DNA of 64,000 bases from JAICMB01 sp963795935 (GTDB lineage Bacteria > Acidobacteriota > Terriglobia > Bryobacterales > Bryobacteraceae): assembly GCA_963795935.1 (NCBI GenBank), contig CAWCJO010000003.1:186001-250000 (forward strand). Reading direction: 5' to 3'. This document shows positions 39,305 through 50,018 of the stretch, one piece after another. A program made the position numbers and the translations under genes. Under the pieces are notes generated by a model, which was given only the letters and a program-made list of their open reading frames with translations, was not told the origin of the DNA and did no database searches. Position 1 is the stretch's first letter; every line of letters starts with the position of its first letter.

Positions 39305-39943
39305 GTGAGTTTCTCCGAATCGCGTAAGGACGCGCCGTTTTCGCGGCGGCAGTTCGTTGTTGTGCTCGCGGGCGGCATTGCGGCCGTGCTTCCGGCCGAT
39401 GCGCAAACGGGAGGCCCACCGGCGGGAACGGTTCCATGCACTCTGCGCATCAACAAGCAGAACCACGACCTGGTTCTCGATCCTCGCGTAACGTTGCTGG
39501 ACCTTTTACGCGAGCATCTGCAGCTTAGCGGCACGAAGAAAGGCTGCGATCACGGACAATGCGGCGCGTGCACGGTGCTGGTCAATGGGCGGCGGCTGAA
39601 CTCCTGCCTCAGCTTGGCCGTGGTTCATCAAGGCGACGAGATCGTGACGGTCGAGGGTCTGGCGCAAGGCGATGAACTTCATCCCGTGCAGACCGCCTTT
39701 ATCGAGCATGACGGGTTTCAGTGCGGCTACTGCACGCCGGGACAGATCTGCTCCGCCGTCGCGATGCTGGACGAGGTACGCGCCGGCCACCCCAGCGCCG
39801 CGACAAGCGACATTCGCAACGTCCGTCCGGTAGATCTGACGGACGATGAAATCGGCGAGCGCATGAGCGGAAATTTGTGCCGCTGCGGCGCCTATCCCAA
39901 CATTGTCGATGCCGTGCGCGCCGCGCAACAGGGGCGCGCATGA
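39305..39943 (+). CDS. Molybdenum hydroxylase 2Fe-2S subunit (PaoA-like), Tat-exported
   Basis: A protein of about 212 residues with a twin-arginine signal (SRRQFVVVLAGGIAAVLP) and two 2Fe-2S clusters. The ferredoxin-type cluster is GCDHGQCGACTVLVNG, and the helical one FQCGYCTPGQIC with LCRCGAYP. It relays electrons from the Mo subunit. I chose the GTG at 39305, which has GGAGG about ten bases upstream; an ATG at 39281 is in frame. The Tat signal implies that the whole enzyme, like E. coli PaoABC, is exported folded by hitch-hiking. Confidence 0.88.
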   Translation: MSFSESRKDAPFSRRQFVVVLAGGIAAVLPADAQTGGPPAGTVPCTLRINKQNHDLVLDPRVTLLDLLREHLQLSGTKKGCDHGQCGACTVLVNGRRLNSCLSLAVVHQGDEIVTVEGLAQGDELHPVQTAFIEHDGFQCGYCTPGQICSAVAMLDEVRAGHPSAATSDIRNVRPVDLTDDEIGERMSGNLCRCGAYPNIVDAVRAAQQGRA

Positions 39944-40926
39944 GACCGTTCGTCTATATTCGCGCCGGCAACGTGGGCGACGCCGTTACGGCGATCGGCC
40001 AGCCGGAATCCAAGTTTCTGGGCGGCGGAACCAACCTCGTCGACCTGATGAAGATGGGCGTGGAGCGGCCCACCCGGCTTGTCGATATCACGCGCCTGCC
40101 GTTGACGGAGGTGGAAGAACGCGGCGGAGGCATAAGGATCGGCGCCATGGCGCGCAACAGCGATGTCGCGGCGCACCCGCTCGTCCGGCGGCGTTATCCC
40201 GTGTTGAGCGAAGCGCTGCTGGCGGGCGCTTCGGCGCAGCTTCGCAATATGGCGACCATGGGCGGCAACCTTATGCAGCGCACGCGTTGCTATTACTTCT
40301 ACGATCCCAGCTATCGCGAGTGCAACAAGCGCCATCCGGGGAGCGGTTGCGCCGCTCTGCGCGGATATAACCGTATTCACGCCATCCTCGGCGCCGGCCC
40401 GGAGTGCATCGCAACGCACCCGAGCGATATGTGCGTGGCCTTAGCGGCGCTCGAGGCGACGATTCAAGTGCAAGGCCCGCGCGGGGAGCGCTCCATTGCA
40501 ATGGCCGAGTTTCACCGCCTCCCCGGCACGACGCCCCAGTTGGACACCAATCTACGGCCGGACGAATTGATCACCGCGATCGATCTTCCGGCGATGCCGT
40601 TCGCATTCCGCTCTCATTATCTAAAGGTCAGGGACCGCAACTCCTACGCGTTCGCGTTGGTATCGGTCGCGGCGGCGCTCGATATCGATGGCTCCGGCAT
40701 CATTCGTCAGGCGCGCCTCGCGCTGGGCGGCGTGGCCCACAAGCCTTGGCGCGTCCCCGCCGCGGAGAGGGCGCTGCTTGGACAGAAACCCAGCGATGCC
40801 GCCTATAGCGCCGCGGCCGATGCGCTGTTGCGGGGAGCGCAGCCGCACCGTTTCAACGCCTTCAAAGTGGAGTTGGCCCGTCGCTCGGTGGCCCGCGCCT
40901 TGTCCACAACCGCGGCCCTCGCTTAA
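39940..40926 (+). CDS. Molybdenum hydroxylase FAD subunit with 4Fe-4S loop (PaoB-like)
   Basis: A 328-residue FAD-binding subunit: the FAD motif is FLGGGTNLVDLMKMG, followed by ASAQLRNMATMGGNLMQRT. A cysteine-rich insertion follows directly (RTRCYYFYDPSYRECNK then GSGCAAL and a further Cys in GPECIATH), which matches the loop holding an extra 4Fe-4S cluster in PaoB (YagS) and excludes simple CoxM-type proteins. The start overlaps the preceding stop (ATGA). It links the iron-sulphur and Mo subunits. Confidence 0.88.
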   Translation: MRPFVYIRAGNVGDAVTAIGQPESKFLGGGTNLVDLMKMGVERPTRLVDITRLPLTEVEERGGGIRIGAMARNSDVAAHPLVRRRYPVLSEALLAGASAQLRNMATMGGNLMQRTRCYYFYDPSYRECNKRHPGSGCAALRGYNRIHAILGAGPECIATHPSDMCVALAALEATIQVQGPRGERSIAMAEFHRLPGTTPQLDTNLRPDELITAIDLPAMPFAFRSHYLKVRDRNSYAFALVSVAAALDIDGSGIIRQARLALGGVAHKPWRVPAAERALLGQKPSDAAYSAAADALLRGAQPHRFNAFKVELARRSVARALSTTAALA

Positions 40927-40937
40927 AGGAACTACCC

Positions 40938-43163
40938 ATGCAGCAGACTCCTTCGATTGGAAAGCCGATGAACCGCGTGGATGGCCGCGCGAAAGTCACC
41001 GGAACCGCGACCTATTCCGCCGAATTCAAAATACCGAACATGACCCACGCGGTGATTGTGACGAGCACGATCCCCAAAGGCAGAATCGCGTCCTTGGACA
41101 CGCGGGCCGCCGAAAACGCGTCCGGCGTGCTAGCCATTATGACGCATCAAAACACGCCCAAGCTGCCGGAAAAGCCCAAGAGCCAGGAGACGGCGCGGCC
41201 CAGCGACCGCAAGCTGCAACTGCTCCAGAACGACGCCGTGTTATACGCCAACCAGCCGATCGCGGTGGCGGTGGCCGAGACGCTCGAGGCCGCCGAGGAG
41301 GCCGCCGCGCTCGTTCGGGTCCATTATGTGGAGCAACCCTTCTCGGTGGATCTCGAGCGCGGCATCGCGCGCGCCTACAAGCCTGGGAAAGGCGATGCGC
41401 ACGGTGAGCCGCCCGACGACAGCCGCGGCGATGTAGGGGCGGGCTTGGCGCAATCGGACGCAAAGATCGAGCGCGTTTACAGCACGCCGTTCGAAACGCA
41501 TAATCCCATGGAGATGCACGCCACCATCGCCGTCTGGGAAGGTCCCGATAAGCTCACCCTCTACGACGCCACGCAGGGCATCTTCGGCGATCGCGAGCGC
41601 GTCGCTACGCTGCTCGGGTTGCAGCCCGACAACGTGCGCGTGATCTCGCGTTTCCTGGGCGGCGGCTTCGGGAGCAAGGGTCCGACTTGGTCGCATGTGG
41701 TGCTGGCGGCAATGGCCGCGCGGCGCGTCAACCGGCCCGTGAAACTGGTGGTGACGCGGCCCCAGATGTTCGGAATGGTCGGATTCCGAGCGCACACGCG
41801 CCAGACCATCGCGGCCGGCGCCAGGAAAGACGGAACGCTGCTGGCGTTGCGGCACGATACCATCGCCCAGACTTCCTCGTTCGACGAGTTTCTGGAAACC
41901 TCCAGCATGCCCTCGCGAATGCTGTACAGCGCGCCGAACGAGTCCACGTCTCACCGGCTGGTACGGTCCGATATCGGCACACCGTCGTTCATGCGCGCTC
42001 CCGGCTGGTCCTCGGGAACCAACACGCTCGAAATCGCGATGGACGAATTGGCCTACGCGCTGAACATGGACCCGCTGGAGTTCCGGCTCAAGAATTACGC
42101 CGAGGAGGATCTCGAAAAGCGGCGTCCGTGGTCCAGTAAATCGCTGCGGGAATGCTATCGCGTGGGCGCGGAGCGGTTCGGATGGAGCCGCCGGCAAATG
42201 ACTCCGCGCGCCATGCGCGACGGCGATGCGCTGGTCGGCTGGGGCATGGCCTCAGCGGTGTATCCCACGCATCGCAGCGCTTCGAAGGCTCGCGCGCGCA
42301 TCGAATCCGACGGCTCCATTCTGGTCGAGTCCGGAACGCAGGATCTTGGGACAGGAACGTACACCGTAATGACGCAGATTGCGGCCGACGGCATCGGAGT
42401 CGCGCCATCGCAGGTGACGTTTCGCCTCGGCGACACCGATATGCCGGAGACTCCGGTCTCCGGCGGCTCGCAGACGGCCGCGAGCACGGGCTCGGCCGTC
42501 CACGCCGTCGCGCAGGCGTTGCGCGAAAAGCTGGTGCAGCTTGCCATCGGCGACAACGGCTCCCCGCTCCACGGCGCCGCTTCGCGTGACGTCGTTTTGG
42601 AAGGCGATAGGCTGACCATTCACGGGACGGTGCGCGGAGAAAAGCTCACAACGCTTCTGGCCAGACATGGACAACAGTACGTCGAGGCCGAAGCGGAATC
42701 GAAACCGGGCGACGAGAAGGATCGCTATTCAATGTATTGCTTCGGCGCTAACTTCGCCGAGGTTCGCGTCGACGCCGCATTGGGGCAAATGCGCGTTTCG
42801 CGGCTACTGGGCGTCTACGGGGCCGGCAGGATTCTGAATGCGAAAACGGCGCGCAGCCAATTCATCGGCGGCATGGTGTGGGGCATGGGCCTGGCCCTCT
42901 ATGAGCACACCGTTTACGATGAACGCCTCGGACGCATCGTCAACAACAACCTCGCCGAGTACCACGTACCCGTGAGCGCCGACGTCCCCAAAATCGAAGC
43001 GCTCTGGGTCAACGAAGTCGACGAGCACGTCAATCCATTGGGCGTCAAAGGCATCGGCGAGATCGGCATCACCGGCTCCGCGGCCGCGATCGCCAACGCC
43101 GTTTTTCACGCCACCGGAAAACGGGTGCGCGATTATCCGATTACCCTCGACAAGCTACTCTAG
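40938..43163 (+). CDS. Molybdenum hydroxylase Mo-cofactor subunit (PaoC-like aldehyde oxidoreductase)
   Basis: A 741-residue catalytic subunit that binds molybdopterin. The N-terminal domain starts GKPMNRVDGRAKVTGTATYS. Cofactor-contact regions are FLGGGFGSKGPTWSHVV, RLGDTDMPETPVSGGSQTAA and GVKGIGEIGITGSAA, where the glutamate in GIGEIG is the catalytic base. Aldehydes or N-heterocycles are the expected substrates, and the 4Fe-4S loop in the partner points to an aldehyde oxidase of the PaoABC type. No cytochrome or maturation gene (PaoD-like) follows in the window. Confidence 0.9.
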   Translation: MQQTPSIGKPMNRVDGRAKVTGTATYSAEFKIPNMTHAVIVTSTIPKGRIASLDTRAAENASGVLAIMTHQNTPKLPEKPKSQETARPSDRKLQLLQNDAVLYANQPIAVAVAETLEAAEEAAALVRVHYVEQPFSVDLERGIARAYKPGKGDAHGEPPDDSRGDVGAGLAQSDAKIERVYSTPFETHNPMEMHATIAVWEGPDKLTLYDATQGIFGDRERVATLLGLQPDNVRVISRFLGGGFGSKGPTWSHVVLAAMAARRVNRPVKLVVTRPQMFGMVGFRAHTRQTIAAGARKDGTLLALRHDTIAQTSSFDEFLETSSMPSRMLYSAPNESTSHRLVRSDIGTPSFMRAPGWSSGTNTLEIAMDELAYALNMDPLEFRLKNYAEEDLEKRRPWSSKSLRECYRVGAERFGWSRRQMTPRAMRDGDALVGWGMASAVYPTHRSASKARARIESDGSILVESGTQDLGTGTYTVMTQIAADGIGVAPSQVTFRLGDTDMPETPVSGGSQTAASTGSAVHAVAQALREKLVQLAIGDNGSPLHGAASRDVVLEGDRLTIHGTVRGEKLTTLLARHGQQYVEAEAESKPGDEKDRYSMYCFGANFAEVRVDAALGQMRVSRLLGVYGAGRILNAKTARSQFIGGMVWGMGLALYEHTVYDERLGRIVNNNLAEYHVPVSADVPKIEALWVNEVDEHVNPLGVKGIGEIGITGSAAAIANAVFHATGKRVRDYPITLDKLL

Positions 43164-43253
43164 ACGAACCCCAAACAATTCACTACTTTTATGTCGCGCG
43201 CTATCGCCGCTGGTGCAATTGACGGCGCAGAAAAGGGGGGGTAGTCTTATATT

Positions 43254-43826
43254 GTGCCTGTGCCCATCACCTCGTATCGAGCCTCGCGACAGACAATCTG
43301 GGCCGGGCTGGCAGCGCTTGCGTTCGCGCTGTTTTCGGGCTGGGTAGCGCTACGCTGGCCCTATGCCTGGATCGCGGCGGCTCTCCTGTTCGCCAGCGCC
43401 GCGCTGGTTCTTTATTTCGCGCTGCGCCCTCCTATCGAGATCCACGAAACGCACTTGAAGCTGTGCGGGCGCGTTATCCCGTGGGCGCAGATCCGGAGGC
43501 TGGACCGCAGCTCGACCGTGCCGCTCATCGTGCAGTTGACGCTCGCCGATAAGGCCCGTCTCCTGCTGGTCTATCCGAGCGATCCGGATTCGTGTAATAG
43601 CCTCTTGCGCCACCTGCGCCGCTTTTCGCGCGAGGCCGTCATCGATGGCGTCCCGTACCGGCAGTTCTGGGGCGAAGTGCCCGCCAAGGCCAAGGACCGC
43701 AAGCAGACCGCCCCGCAGCGTTATCCGTTGCTGCTGCCTGACGATGAAGCGGACATCGAGCGCATGTTCCAGCGGCTCAAGACGGTCGGCCACATCGATC
43801 AGAAAAACTCCAAAGACAACAAATAA
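43254..43826 (+). CDS. Small membrane protein of unknown function
   Basis: A 190-residue protein starting at GTG. Two membrane segments occur near the N-terminus (IWAGLAALAFALFSGWVAL and AWIAAALLFASAALVLYFAL). They are followed by a soluble beta-rich domain (PPIEIHETHLKLCGRVIPWA) that looks like a bacterial PH-type fold, and a basic C-terminus. No family was assigned. Its stop is adjacent to the ABC exporter start (TAA then TTG), so the two are probably one operon. Confidence 0.65.
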   Translation: MPVPITSYRASRQTIWAGLAALAFALFSGWVALRWPYAWIAAALLFASAALVLYFALRPPIEIHETHLKLCGRVIPWAQIRRLDRSSTVPLIVQLTLADKARLLLVYPSDPDSCNSLLRHLRRFSREAVIDGVPYRQFWGEVPAKAKDRKQTAPQRYPLLLPDDEADIERMFQRLKTVGHIDQKNSKDNK

Positions 43827-45560
43827 TTGCGCACGTTTTTACGGCAGGCCGGACCTTATCTCTGGCGCTATCGTAGAGGATTCGCCCTCGGGTTCGCCGC
43901 TCTGGTCGCCAAAGATATTTTGGGCGCGATGCTCCCGCTCGCCATCAAGAGCGGCGTCGATTCCCTAACGCAAGGATTTCGCCTCCAAGCGGTGTTCCAG
44001 TTCGCCGCCATTCTGGTGGTCCTCTCTTTGGGCAAGGGAGTCTTCCAATACTGGATGCGCGTCATCATGATCGGCATCTCGCGCGACATCGAATACGATC
44101 TGCGCAACGATCTGTTCTCGCACCTGATCGCGCTCTCTCACAATTTTTACGCCAAGTACCGCACCGGCGATATCATGGCCCGCGCCACGAACGACCTCAA
44201 CGCGGTCCGCATGATGCTCGGGCCGGGCATCATGTATTGGTGCGAAACGACGCTCACCGCCGCGCTCGGAATCGCCGTCATGCTGTGGGTCGATTGGCCG
44301 CTGACGTTGATCTCGCTCACGCCGGCGCCGCTCGTCAGCCTCGTCGTGATCCTATTCGGCCGCCGCATCCACGAGCGCTTCGAGCGTATTCAGGCCATGT
44401 TTTCCGATATCAGTAGCCGCGTGCAGGAGAATCTCTCCGGCGTGCGCGTCATCCGGGCCTATGCTCAGGAAGACGCGGAGCTCCGCAAATTCGAAGAGCT
44501 GAACCGGGATTATATCGAGCAGAACATCCGGCTCGCGCGTCTGCAAGGCTTATTCAATCCGCTGCTGCAGGCGCTCATTGCCCTCACGTTCCTTCTGGTG
44601 CTGTGGGTCGGAGGATACCGCCTGCTTTCGCATCGCATCACGCTCGGCGGCTTCGTCATGTTCAACACCTACATGGGCATGCTGGTGTGGCCCATGATCG
44701 CCATGGGATGGGTCGTAAACCTGATCCAGCGCGGCACGGCGTCGTGGGAGCGTATCCAGCAGCTCATGCGGGAGCGCCCGGCCATTACAGGCCTGGCCCG
44801 CGGGAAGGAGCCGGTGCGCGGCGAGATCGAGTTCCGCGGCGTGGAGGTCGCCTTTGCCGCGGGTGACGCTCTGTCCAGCGTCGATCTGCGCATCCCGGCC
44901 GGCGCCGCAATCGCGATTGTCGGGCACACCGGCAGCGGCAAGACCACCCTGGTGAGCCTGATTCCGCGTCTGCTCGATCCCACGCGCGGCGCCGTTTATC
45001 TCGACGGCGCCAATGTGCGCGATCTCGATCCGGAATGGCTGCGCCGCCAGATCGGCTTCGTGCCGCAGGAGACCTTTTTGTTTAGCGCGACCTTGGGCGA
45101 AAATATCGCCTGGGGCGTGGAGCACGCCACGGCGGAAGAGATCGAGCGGGCGGCCGATCTGGCCGGTCTTGCTCCCGACATCGCGGGCTTCCCGCGCGGT
45201 TATGACACGGTTGTGGGCGAGCGGGGCATCACGCTCTCAGGCGGTCAGAAACAGCGCACCGCCATCGCGCGCGCGATTCTGCGCAATCCGCGGATTCTGA
45301 TTCTCGACGACGCGCTTTCGTCCGTGGACACGTTGACCGAGGAAAGCATTTTGAATGGCCTGTCGGAAGTCATGCGCGGGCGAACGACAATTCTGATTTC
45401 GCACCGCGTTTCGACCGTACGGAACGCGGATCGCATTTTCGTGCTCGAGCGCGGCGCGGTCGCCGAAGAGGGCACGCACGCGGAGCTGGTCTTCAGCGGC
45501 GGCTACTATGCGGAGTTATACAGGAAGCAGTTGTTGGAGGAGGAATTGGAGGCCAGTTAG
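43827..45560 (+). CDS. ABC exporter with fused permease and ATPase (MsbA-like)
   Basis: A 577-residue half-transporter, expected to act as a homodimer. Six membrane helices in residues 20-310 include VSLVVILFGRRI and LIALTFLLVLWVGGYRLLS. The ATPase domain has Walker A VGHTGSGKTTLV, the signature ITLSGGQKQRTAIARAI, Walker B ILILDDALSSVD and the switch histidine in ILISHRVSTV. The cargo may be lipid or a small peptide; MsbA-type lipid export is only one possibility. It starts at TTG directly after the previous stop. Confidence 0.92.
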   Translation: MRTFLRQAGPYLWRYRRGFALGFAALVAKDILGAMLPLAIKSGVDSLTQGFRLQAVFQFAAILVVLSLGKGVFQYWMRVIMIGISRDIEYDLRNDLFSHLIALSHNFYAKYRTGDIMARATNDLNAVRMMLGPGIMYWCETTLTAALGIAVMLWVDWPLTLISLTPAPLVSLVVILFGRRIHERFERIQAMFSDISSRVQENLSGVRVIRAYAQEDAELRKFEELNRDYIEQNIRLARLQGLFNPLLQALIALTFLLVLWVGGYRLLSHRITLGGFVMFNTYMGMLVWPMIAMGWVVNLIQRGTASWERIQQLMRERPAITGLARGKEPVRGEIEFRGVEVAFAAGDALSSVDLRIPAGAAIAIVGHTGSGKTTLVSLIPRLLDPTRGAVYLDGANVRDLDPEWLRRQIGFVPQETFLFSATLGENIAWGVEHATAEEIERAADLAGLAPDIAGFPRGYDTVVGERGITLSGGQKQRTAIARAILRNPRILILDDALSSVDTLTEESILNGLSEVMRGRTTILISHRVSTVRNADRIFVLERGAVAEEGTHAELVFSGGYYAELYRKQLLEEELEAS

Positions 45561-45574
45561 CGGTCCCGCGCCGT

Positions 45575-46370
45575 TTACCGGTTCACAACCGTCCACCCCG
45601 GATCGCCGCCCTGGTTAAGATAGTTCCAGCCCAGATACGTCGCTCCTCCCGCGCCGCCGAAATAGTTCACCGTGACCTGTCTCGTACCGCTGTTCATCCA
45701 CACCAGATCCGGCGCGCCATCGCCATTAAAATCCGCCGCTCCCACCACTTGCCACCCGGGAATGCCGGCTTGATTCAACCAATTCCACCCCTGATACGCC
45801 GCTCCCCCCGCGCCCCCGTAATAATCGACCGCCACTTGCGCGCTGCTGTCGTTCTGCCATACCAGGTCCGGGACGCCATCGCCGTTGAAGTCCGCCGCGG
45901 CGGCCACATGCCAGCCTGGAACGCCGCCCTGATTGAGCCAGTTCCAACCCAGCAATGTCGCCCCGCCCGCGCCGCCGAAATAGTTGACCGTGACCTGCCG
46001 GGTGCTGGTGTTCATCCACACCAGATCGGGCGCGCCATCGCCATTGAAATCCGCCGCTCCCACCACCTGCCAGCCGGGATTGCCTTGGATGTTCAACCAG
46101 TTCCAGCCAATCAACGTAGCGCCGCCCGCGCCTCCGTAGTAGTGCACGGTGGTTTGCGCGGTAGCTATCGTTTTGCCACACCAGATCCGGAACGCCATCG
46201 CCGTTGAAATCCGCGACAGCGACGACATGCCAACCGGGAACGCCGCCCTGATTGAGGTAGCTCCAACCGAGCAGCGTCGCTCCGCCGGCCCCGCCGAAAT
46301 AGTTGACAGTGACCTGTCTGGTGGCGTCGTTCAACCACACAAGATCCGGCACGCCGTTCCCGTCGAAATC
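45575..46370 (-). repeat. FG-GAP-like repeat cassette 1 (five units of 159 bp)
   Basis: The C-terminal cassette of the NHL protein. Each unit is 53 codons, starting with a calcium-loop-like DFDGNGVPDLVW or DFNGDGVPDLVW and continuing with an NYFGGAGGAT-type segment and a GxPGWHVV/GWQVV end. Odd units read TRQVTVNYFGG and even units AQ-V-DYYGG, so the true repeat is a pair. One extra base (near 46163) lies in unit two. The two sister cassettes are at 49224-50018 and 52173-52967. Confidence 0.88.
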
Positions 46371-49198
46371 GTATAGCCGAATGGGAGCCGTCGAGGTATT
46401 GTAGACCGCATCGATCGGCGCAGGCTGCAAGGCCCCAGCGCTTGAATACCCAAAGTCGAAAGTAAATCGGACTTCCGTTAATCGGAAGATTGTTAACCCG
46501 TACGGAGCCGCTGAAAGTAGTGCCGGACGCGATATTCGCCGCGCCCTGTACGGTCGAAATCTCGTAATGGAAGTTGTATTGGTTGTATGAGGCGGTCCAA
46601 TTAAACTGCTGGACGGCGGTCCTCAGCGTTGATCCGGGAAACGGGCTCGTCACCACGACGGGTGAGGCGTCCTGAATCACGGTTTGTGTCTGGTTACCGA
46701 TTTTCAGGATCGCGCTGCGCGTTTGCGGAGTGGGGTTGTTATCAAGGCTGTATTGAACCGCGCCGCCGCCCCAGTCCCATGCGCCGCTGCCGATCTTGAG
46801 CCAGGCGCTGTCGCTTGTCGCTTGCCAACTGGCGCAGAGATAGGGCGTCTGCGTCACCGGTTCGGAGTTGGTGGAAGCAAATGCGCCCACCGAAATCACG
46901 GCCGGGCTCACCGACGATCTGGCAACCCGCGCCCGATTGCAAGATTACGTATACCGCGTCGGAGCCATTGGCCGATATCCGAATGGACGCGCTGCGCGCA
47001 GTCGCGCCGGCGTTGAGATCGATCGAATACAGAAGCAACGGTGGCGTGGGCGAGCTCAGATGAATCCATGGCGCTTCCGCCCCGGCCGTGTAGGCGCAAC
47101 CGGGCGAAGCAGTCACCCCCAGCGATCCGTTTACCGAACCGGAGTCGAACACGCCGATGACCTCCGATAATGCCAGGTTGCAAATGACTCCGGAGCTGAC
47201 GCGGCGAACCCGCGTGTTCTGAGTATCGGCGATGTAGAGTACTCCCGAGCTATCGATTGCGATTCCCATCGGCGCGCTCAGTTGGGCGAAGGTAGCCAGA
47301 CCGTTATCGCCGCTCGCGCCCTCGTCCCATTCCCCGCATACGTCGAAATATTTCCCTGGGCGTCCAAGCGCGCAATGCGGTCGTGCAGCACATCCGTGAT
47401 GTACAGATCCCCGGAATTTCCAAACGCAAGTCCCGAGGGCGAACATAACGACGCCGCAAGAGCTGCACCGTCGAGAGGACCCGTATCGCAACTTCCGTTT
47501 CCGGCGATCGTATGGATTATGCCCCCGGGATGAAAGCTCCTGATTCCTCCGGGACTCCCGAAATACACGTCTCCGGCGGCGTTGACCGCTATGGACTGCG
47601 GTACATTCAACTGCGCATCGGTCGCGAGCTCCCCATCGCCGCTGGAAAGCGGGGCGCCGTAGCTCTCGCTTCCCGCCACGGTCGTAATCACGCCGTTCGG
47701 CGCAACCTGCCGGATGCGATTATTATCCGAGTCGGCGATGAAGACGTCCCCCGCGGAATCCAGCGCAACGCCCATGGGCGTACTGAGGTATGCGTTCTTA
47801 GCCTGCCCGCCATCGCCGCCGAACCCTTGCGGTCCCGTACCCGCCAGAGTATGGATCACTCCGTCCGTAGTAACGAAGCGGACGCGGTCGCTCCATAACC
47901 CTGCTTCCGTGAAATAAACGTTCCCGTTTGCGCCCACGGCAATTCCAGCAGGGGCGTCCAACGTTGTATCGCTCGCCAACTCTCCGTCGCCGCCATACCC
48001 GTCGGCCCCCGTTCCCGCGAAAATAGTCAGAGTTCCCGTGGGCGTGAGCCGCCACACAACGCTGGCCCCAGGGTCGGTTATGTACAGATTGCCCGCCGTA
48101 TCGGCGGCAACGTTCCGCGGCTCGCGAGGTACGACCGAAAGCGTACCGGCGAGCACCGTGTTCGATGATTCCGCCGGTATCGATCTTTCGAACGCGGCGA
48201 TTGCCCGAATCGGCGAAATAAAGGTTTCCGGCGGCATCGAACGCAAGCCCTTTCGGCGTGTTGAGAATCGCGGAAGTTGCCGGGCCCCCGTCGCCGCCCA
48301 GGCCCGACACAATAAGAAATTGCCCCGCAATCACCGTTGGCTGTCCGGAACCGTAGACGCAACTGATTTGCTCTGTACTGGTGTAACAGACGGCGCCGGC
48401 GGCATTCACCGCAAGATCGGCCATGCCGAGAGTTGCGGCCGAGGAGACGGTCGAAATTACTCCATTGGGAGCCCGTTTGTGAATGCCGCTGAAATCGCCG
48501 ACGAACACGTCACCCTGGGCATCGGCAGCGAGGGCGGACGGGCCGAGCAGAGAAAACCCAACGCCCCCTCCCATAACGACGTGCACGATCCCAGCCTGGT
48601 CGATGCGCAAGGCCACATTGGCGCTTGATATCAAGTAATAGAAGTTGCCCGCCGCGTCCGCTGCAACATTGTTCGTATAACTGCCGACGACGGAAGCGGC
48701 GGCCGAACTGCCGTCGGCCGGCGCCGCTGTAGCCGGCGTTCCGTTGCCCGCAACCGTCGTGATGAGACCGGCGGCGTCGATGCGGCGAACGCGGTAATTC
48801 AGACTATCCACAACGAACAGATTTCCCGAGCCGTCGAACGCCAGTCCCGTCGGGCCATTCAACATCGCGGCCGTCGCCAGCCCCGCGTCGCCGCTGTATC
48901 CAGCGCCGTTGCCGCCCGCGATGACGCTCACCACGCCGCCAGGCGTCCGCCGCAGCACCTCATTCGCGGCATAATCGGCGACATACAGGTTGCCCGCATT
49001 ATCCAGCGCGATCCCGTTCGGAGATTGCAGGCCGCTCCCAGATATTCCGTTCGCCGCCGAAAACACCGTCGTCATCGTGAACGGAGGCGCGGTTTGCGCC
49101 TGGCCCCTCGGCAAAGCCGCAAAGACCGCGAGGCAAAGTAAAGCCGTCGCGATCCGCGCCGTTGCGCACGAAAGAGGTACCGCAAAAGGTGTTCTCAT
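45575..49198 (-). CDS. Secreted NHL-propeller protein with BACON-like domains and FG-GAP cassette (several frame breaks)
   Basis: About 1200 residues when corrected. A signal peptide (MRTPFAVPLSCATARIATAL) is followed by at least ten NHL repeats, for example GIALDNAGNLYVADYAANEV and GVALDSAGDVFIADSDNNRI, to about 47200. Two BACON-like modules follow (CAYTAGAEAPWIHLSS and CASWQATSDSAWLKIG), then an Ig-like stretch and the five-unit 53-residue FG-GAP-like cassette (45575-46370). The frame breaks near 48165, 46910, 46440 and 46163 are single extra bases; the one near 47325 is a missing base in STYAGNGTEGASGDNG. The protein is likely exported and adhesive or sugar-binding; no catalytic site is visible. 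Confidence 0.82.
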
Positions 49199-49223
49199 GA
49201 AGCGCGCTCAAGCAACCGGCGGT

Positions 49224-50018
49224 TTACCGGTTCACAACCGTCCACCCCGGATCGCCGCCCTGAATCAGATAGTTCCAGCCCAGATACGTCGCTCCCCCCG
49301 CCCCGCCGTAATAGTTAACCGTGACTTGTCTCGTGCCGCTGCTCATCCAAATCAGATCCGGCGCGCCGTCGCCATTAAAATCCCCCGCTCCCACCACCTG
49401 CCACCCCGGCTCGCCGGCTTGATTCAACCAGTTCCAACCGGTAAACGTCGCTCCGCCTGCTTCGCCATAGTAATCGACCGCGACTTGCGCCGTGCTGTCG
49501 TTCTGCCATACCAGATCCGGGACGCCGTCGCCATTGAAGTCCGCCACAGCCACGACATGCCAGCCCGGAACGCCGCCCTGATTGAGATAATTCCACCCCA
49601 GATAGGTTGCTCCGCCCGCCCCGCCAAAGTAATTGACCGTGACCTGCCTCGTGCCGCTGTTCATCCACACCAAATCCGGCACGCCATCGCCATTGAAATC
49701 CGCGGCTCCCACCACTTGCCATCCCGGCTCCCCTTTAATGTCCAGCCAATTCCAACCCACATACGCCGCTCCAGTCGCGCCCCCGTAATAGTTCACCGTA
49801 ACCTTCGCCGTCGTATCGTTCTGCCACACCAGATCCGGCACGCCATCGCCGTTGAAGTCCGCCACAGCCACGACATGCCAACCGGGAACGCCGCCCTCGT
49901 TCAGATAGTTCCATCCCAGATAAGTCGCTCCCCCCGCCCCGCCGAAATAATTGACCGTCACCTGTCTCGTCGCGTCGTTCAGCCATACCAGATCCGGCAC
50001 GCCGTTCCCGTCGAAATC
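49224..50018 (-). repeat. FG-GAP-like repeat cassette 2 (five units of 159 bp)
   Basis: Same architecture as cassettes 1 and 3: five 53-codon units starting at DFDGNGVPDLVWLND and ending GWTVVNR-stop. The fourth unit has AQVAVDYYGEAGGATFTGW, shared in its even-unit features with cassette 1 (AQVAVDYYGG). The even and odd units alternate as in the sister cassettes. Confidence 0.88.

Noticed and set aside
37920..39437. Long minus-strand frame of 505 residues opposite the NtrC-type regulator
   Set aside because: It is antisense to a clearly conserved gene and has no recognisable domain; high GC content produces such frames.
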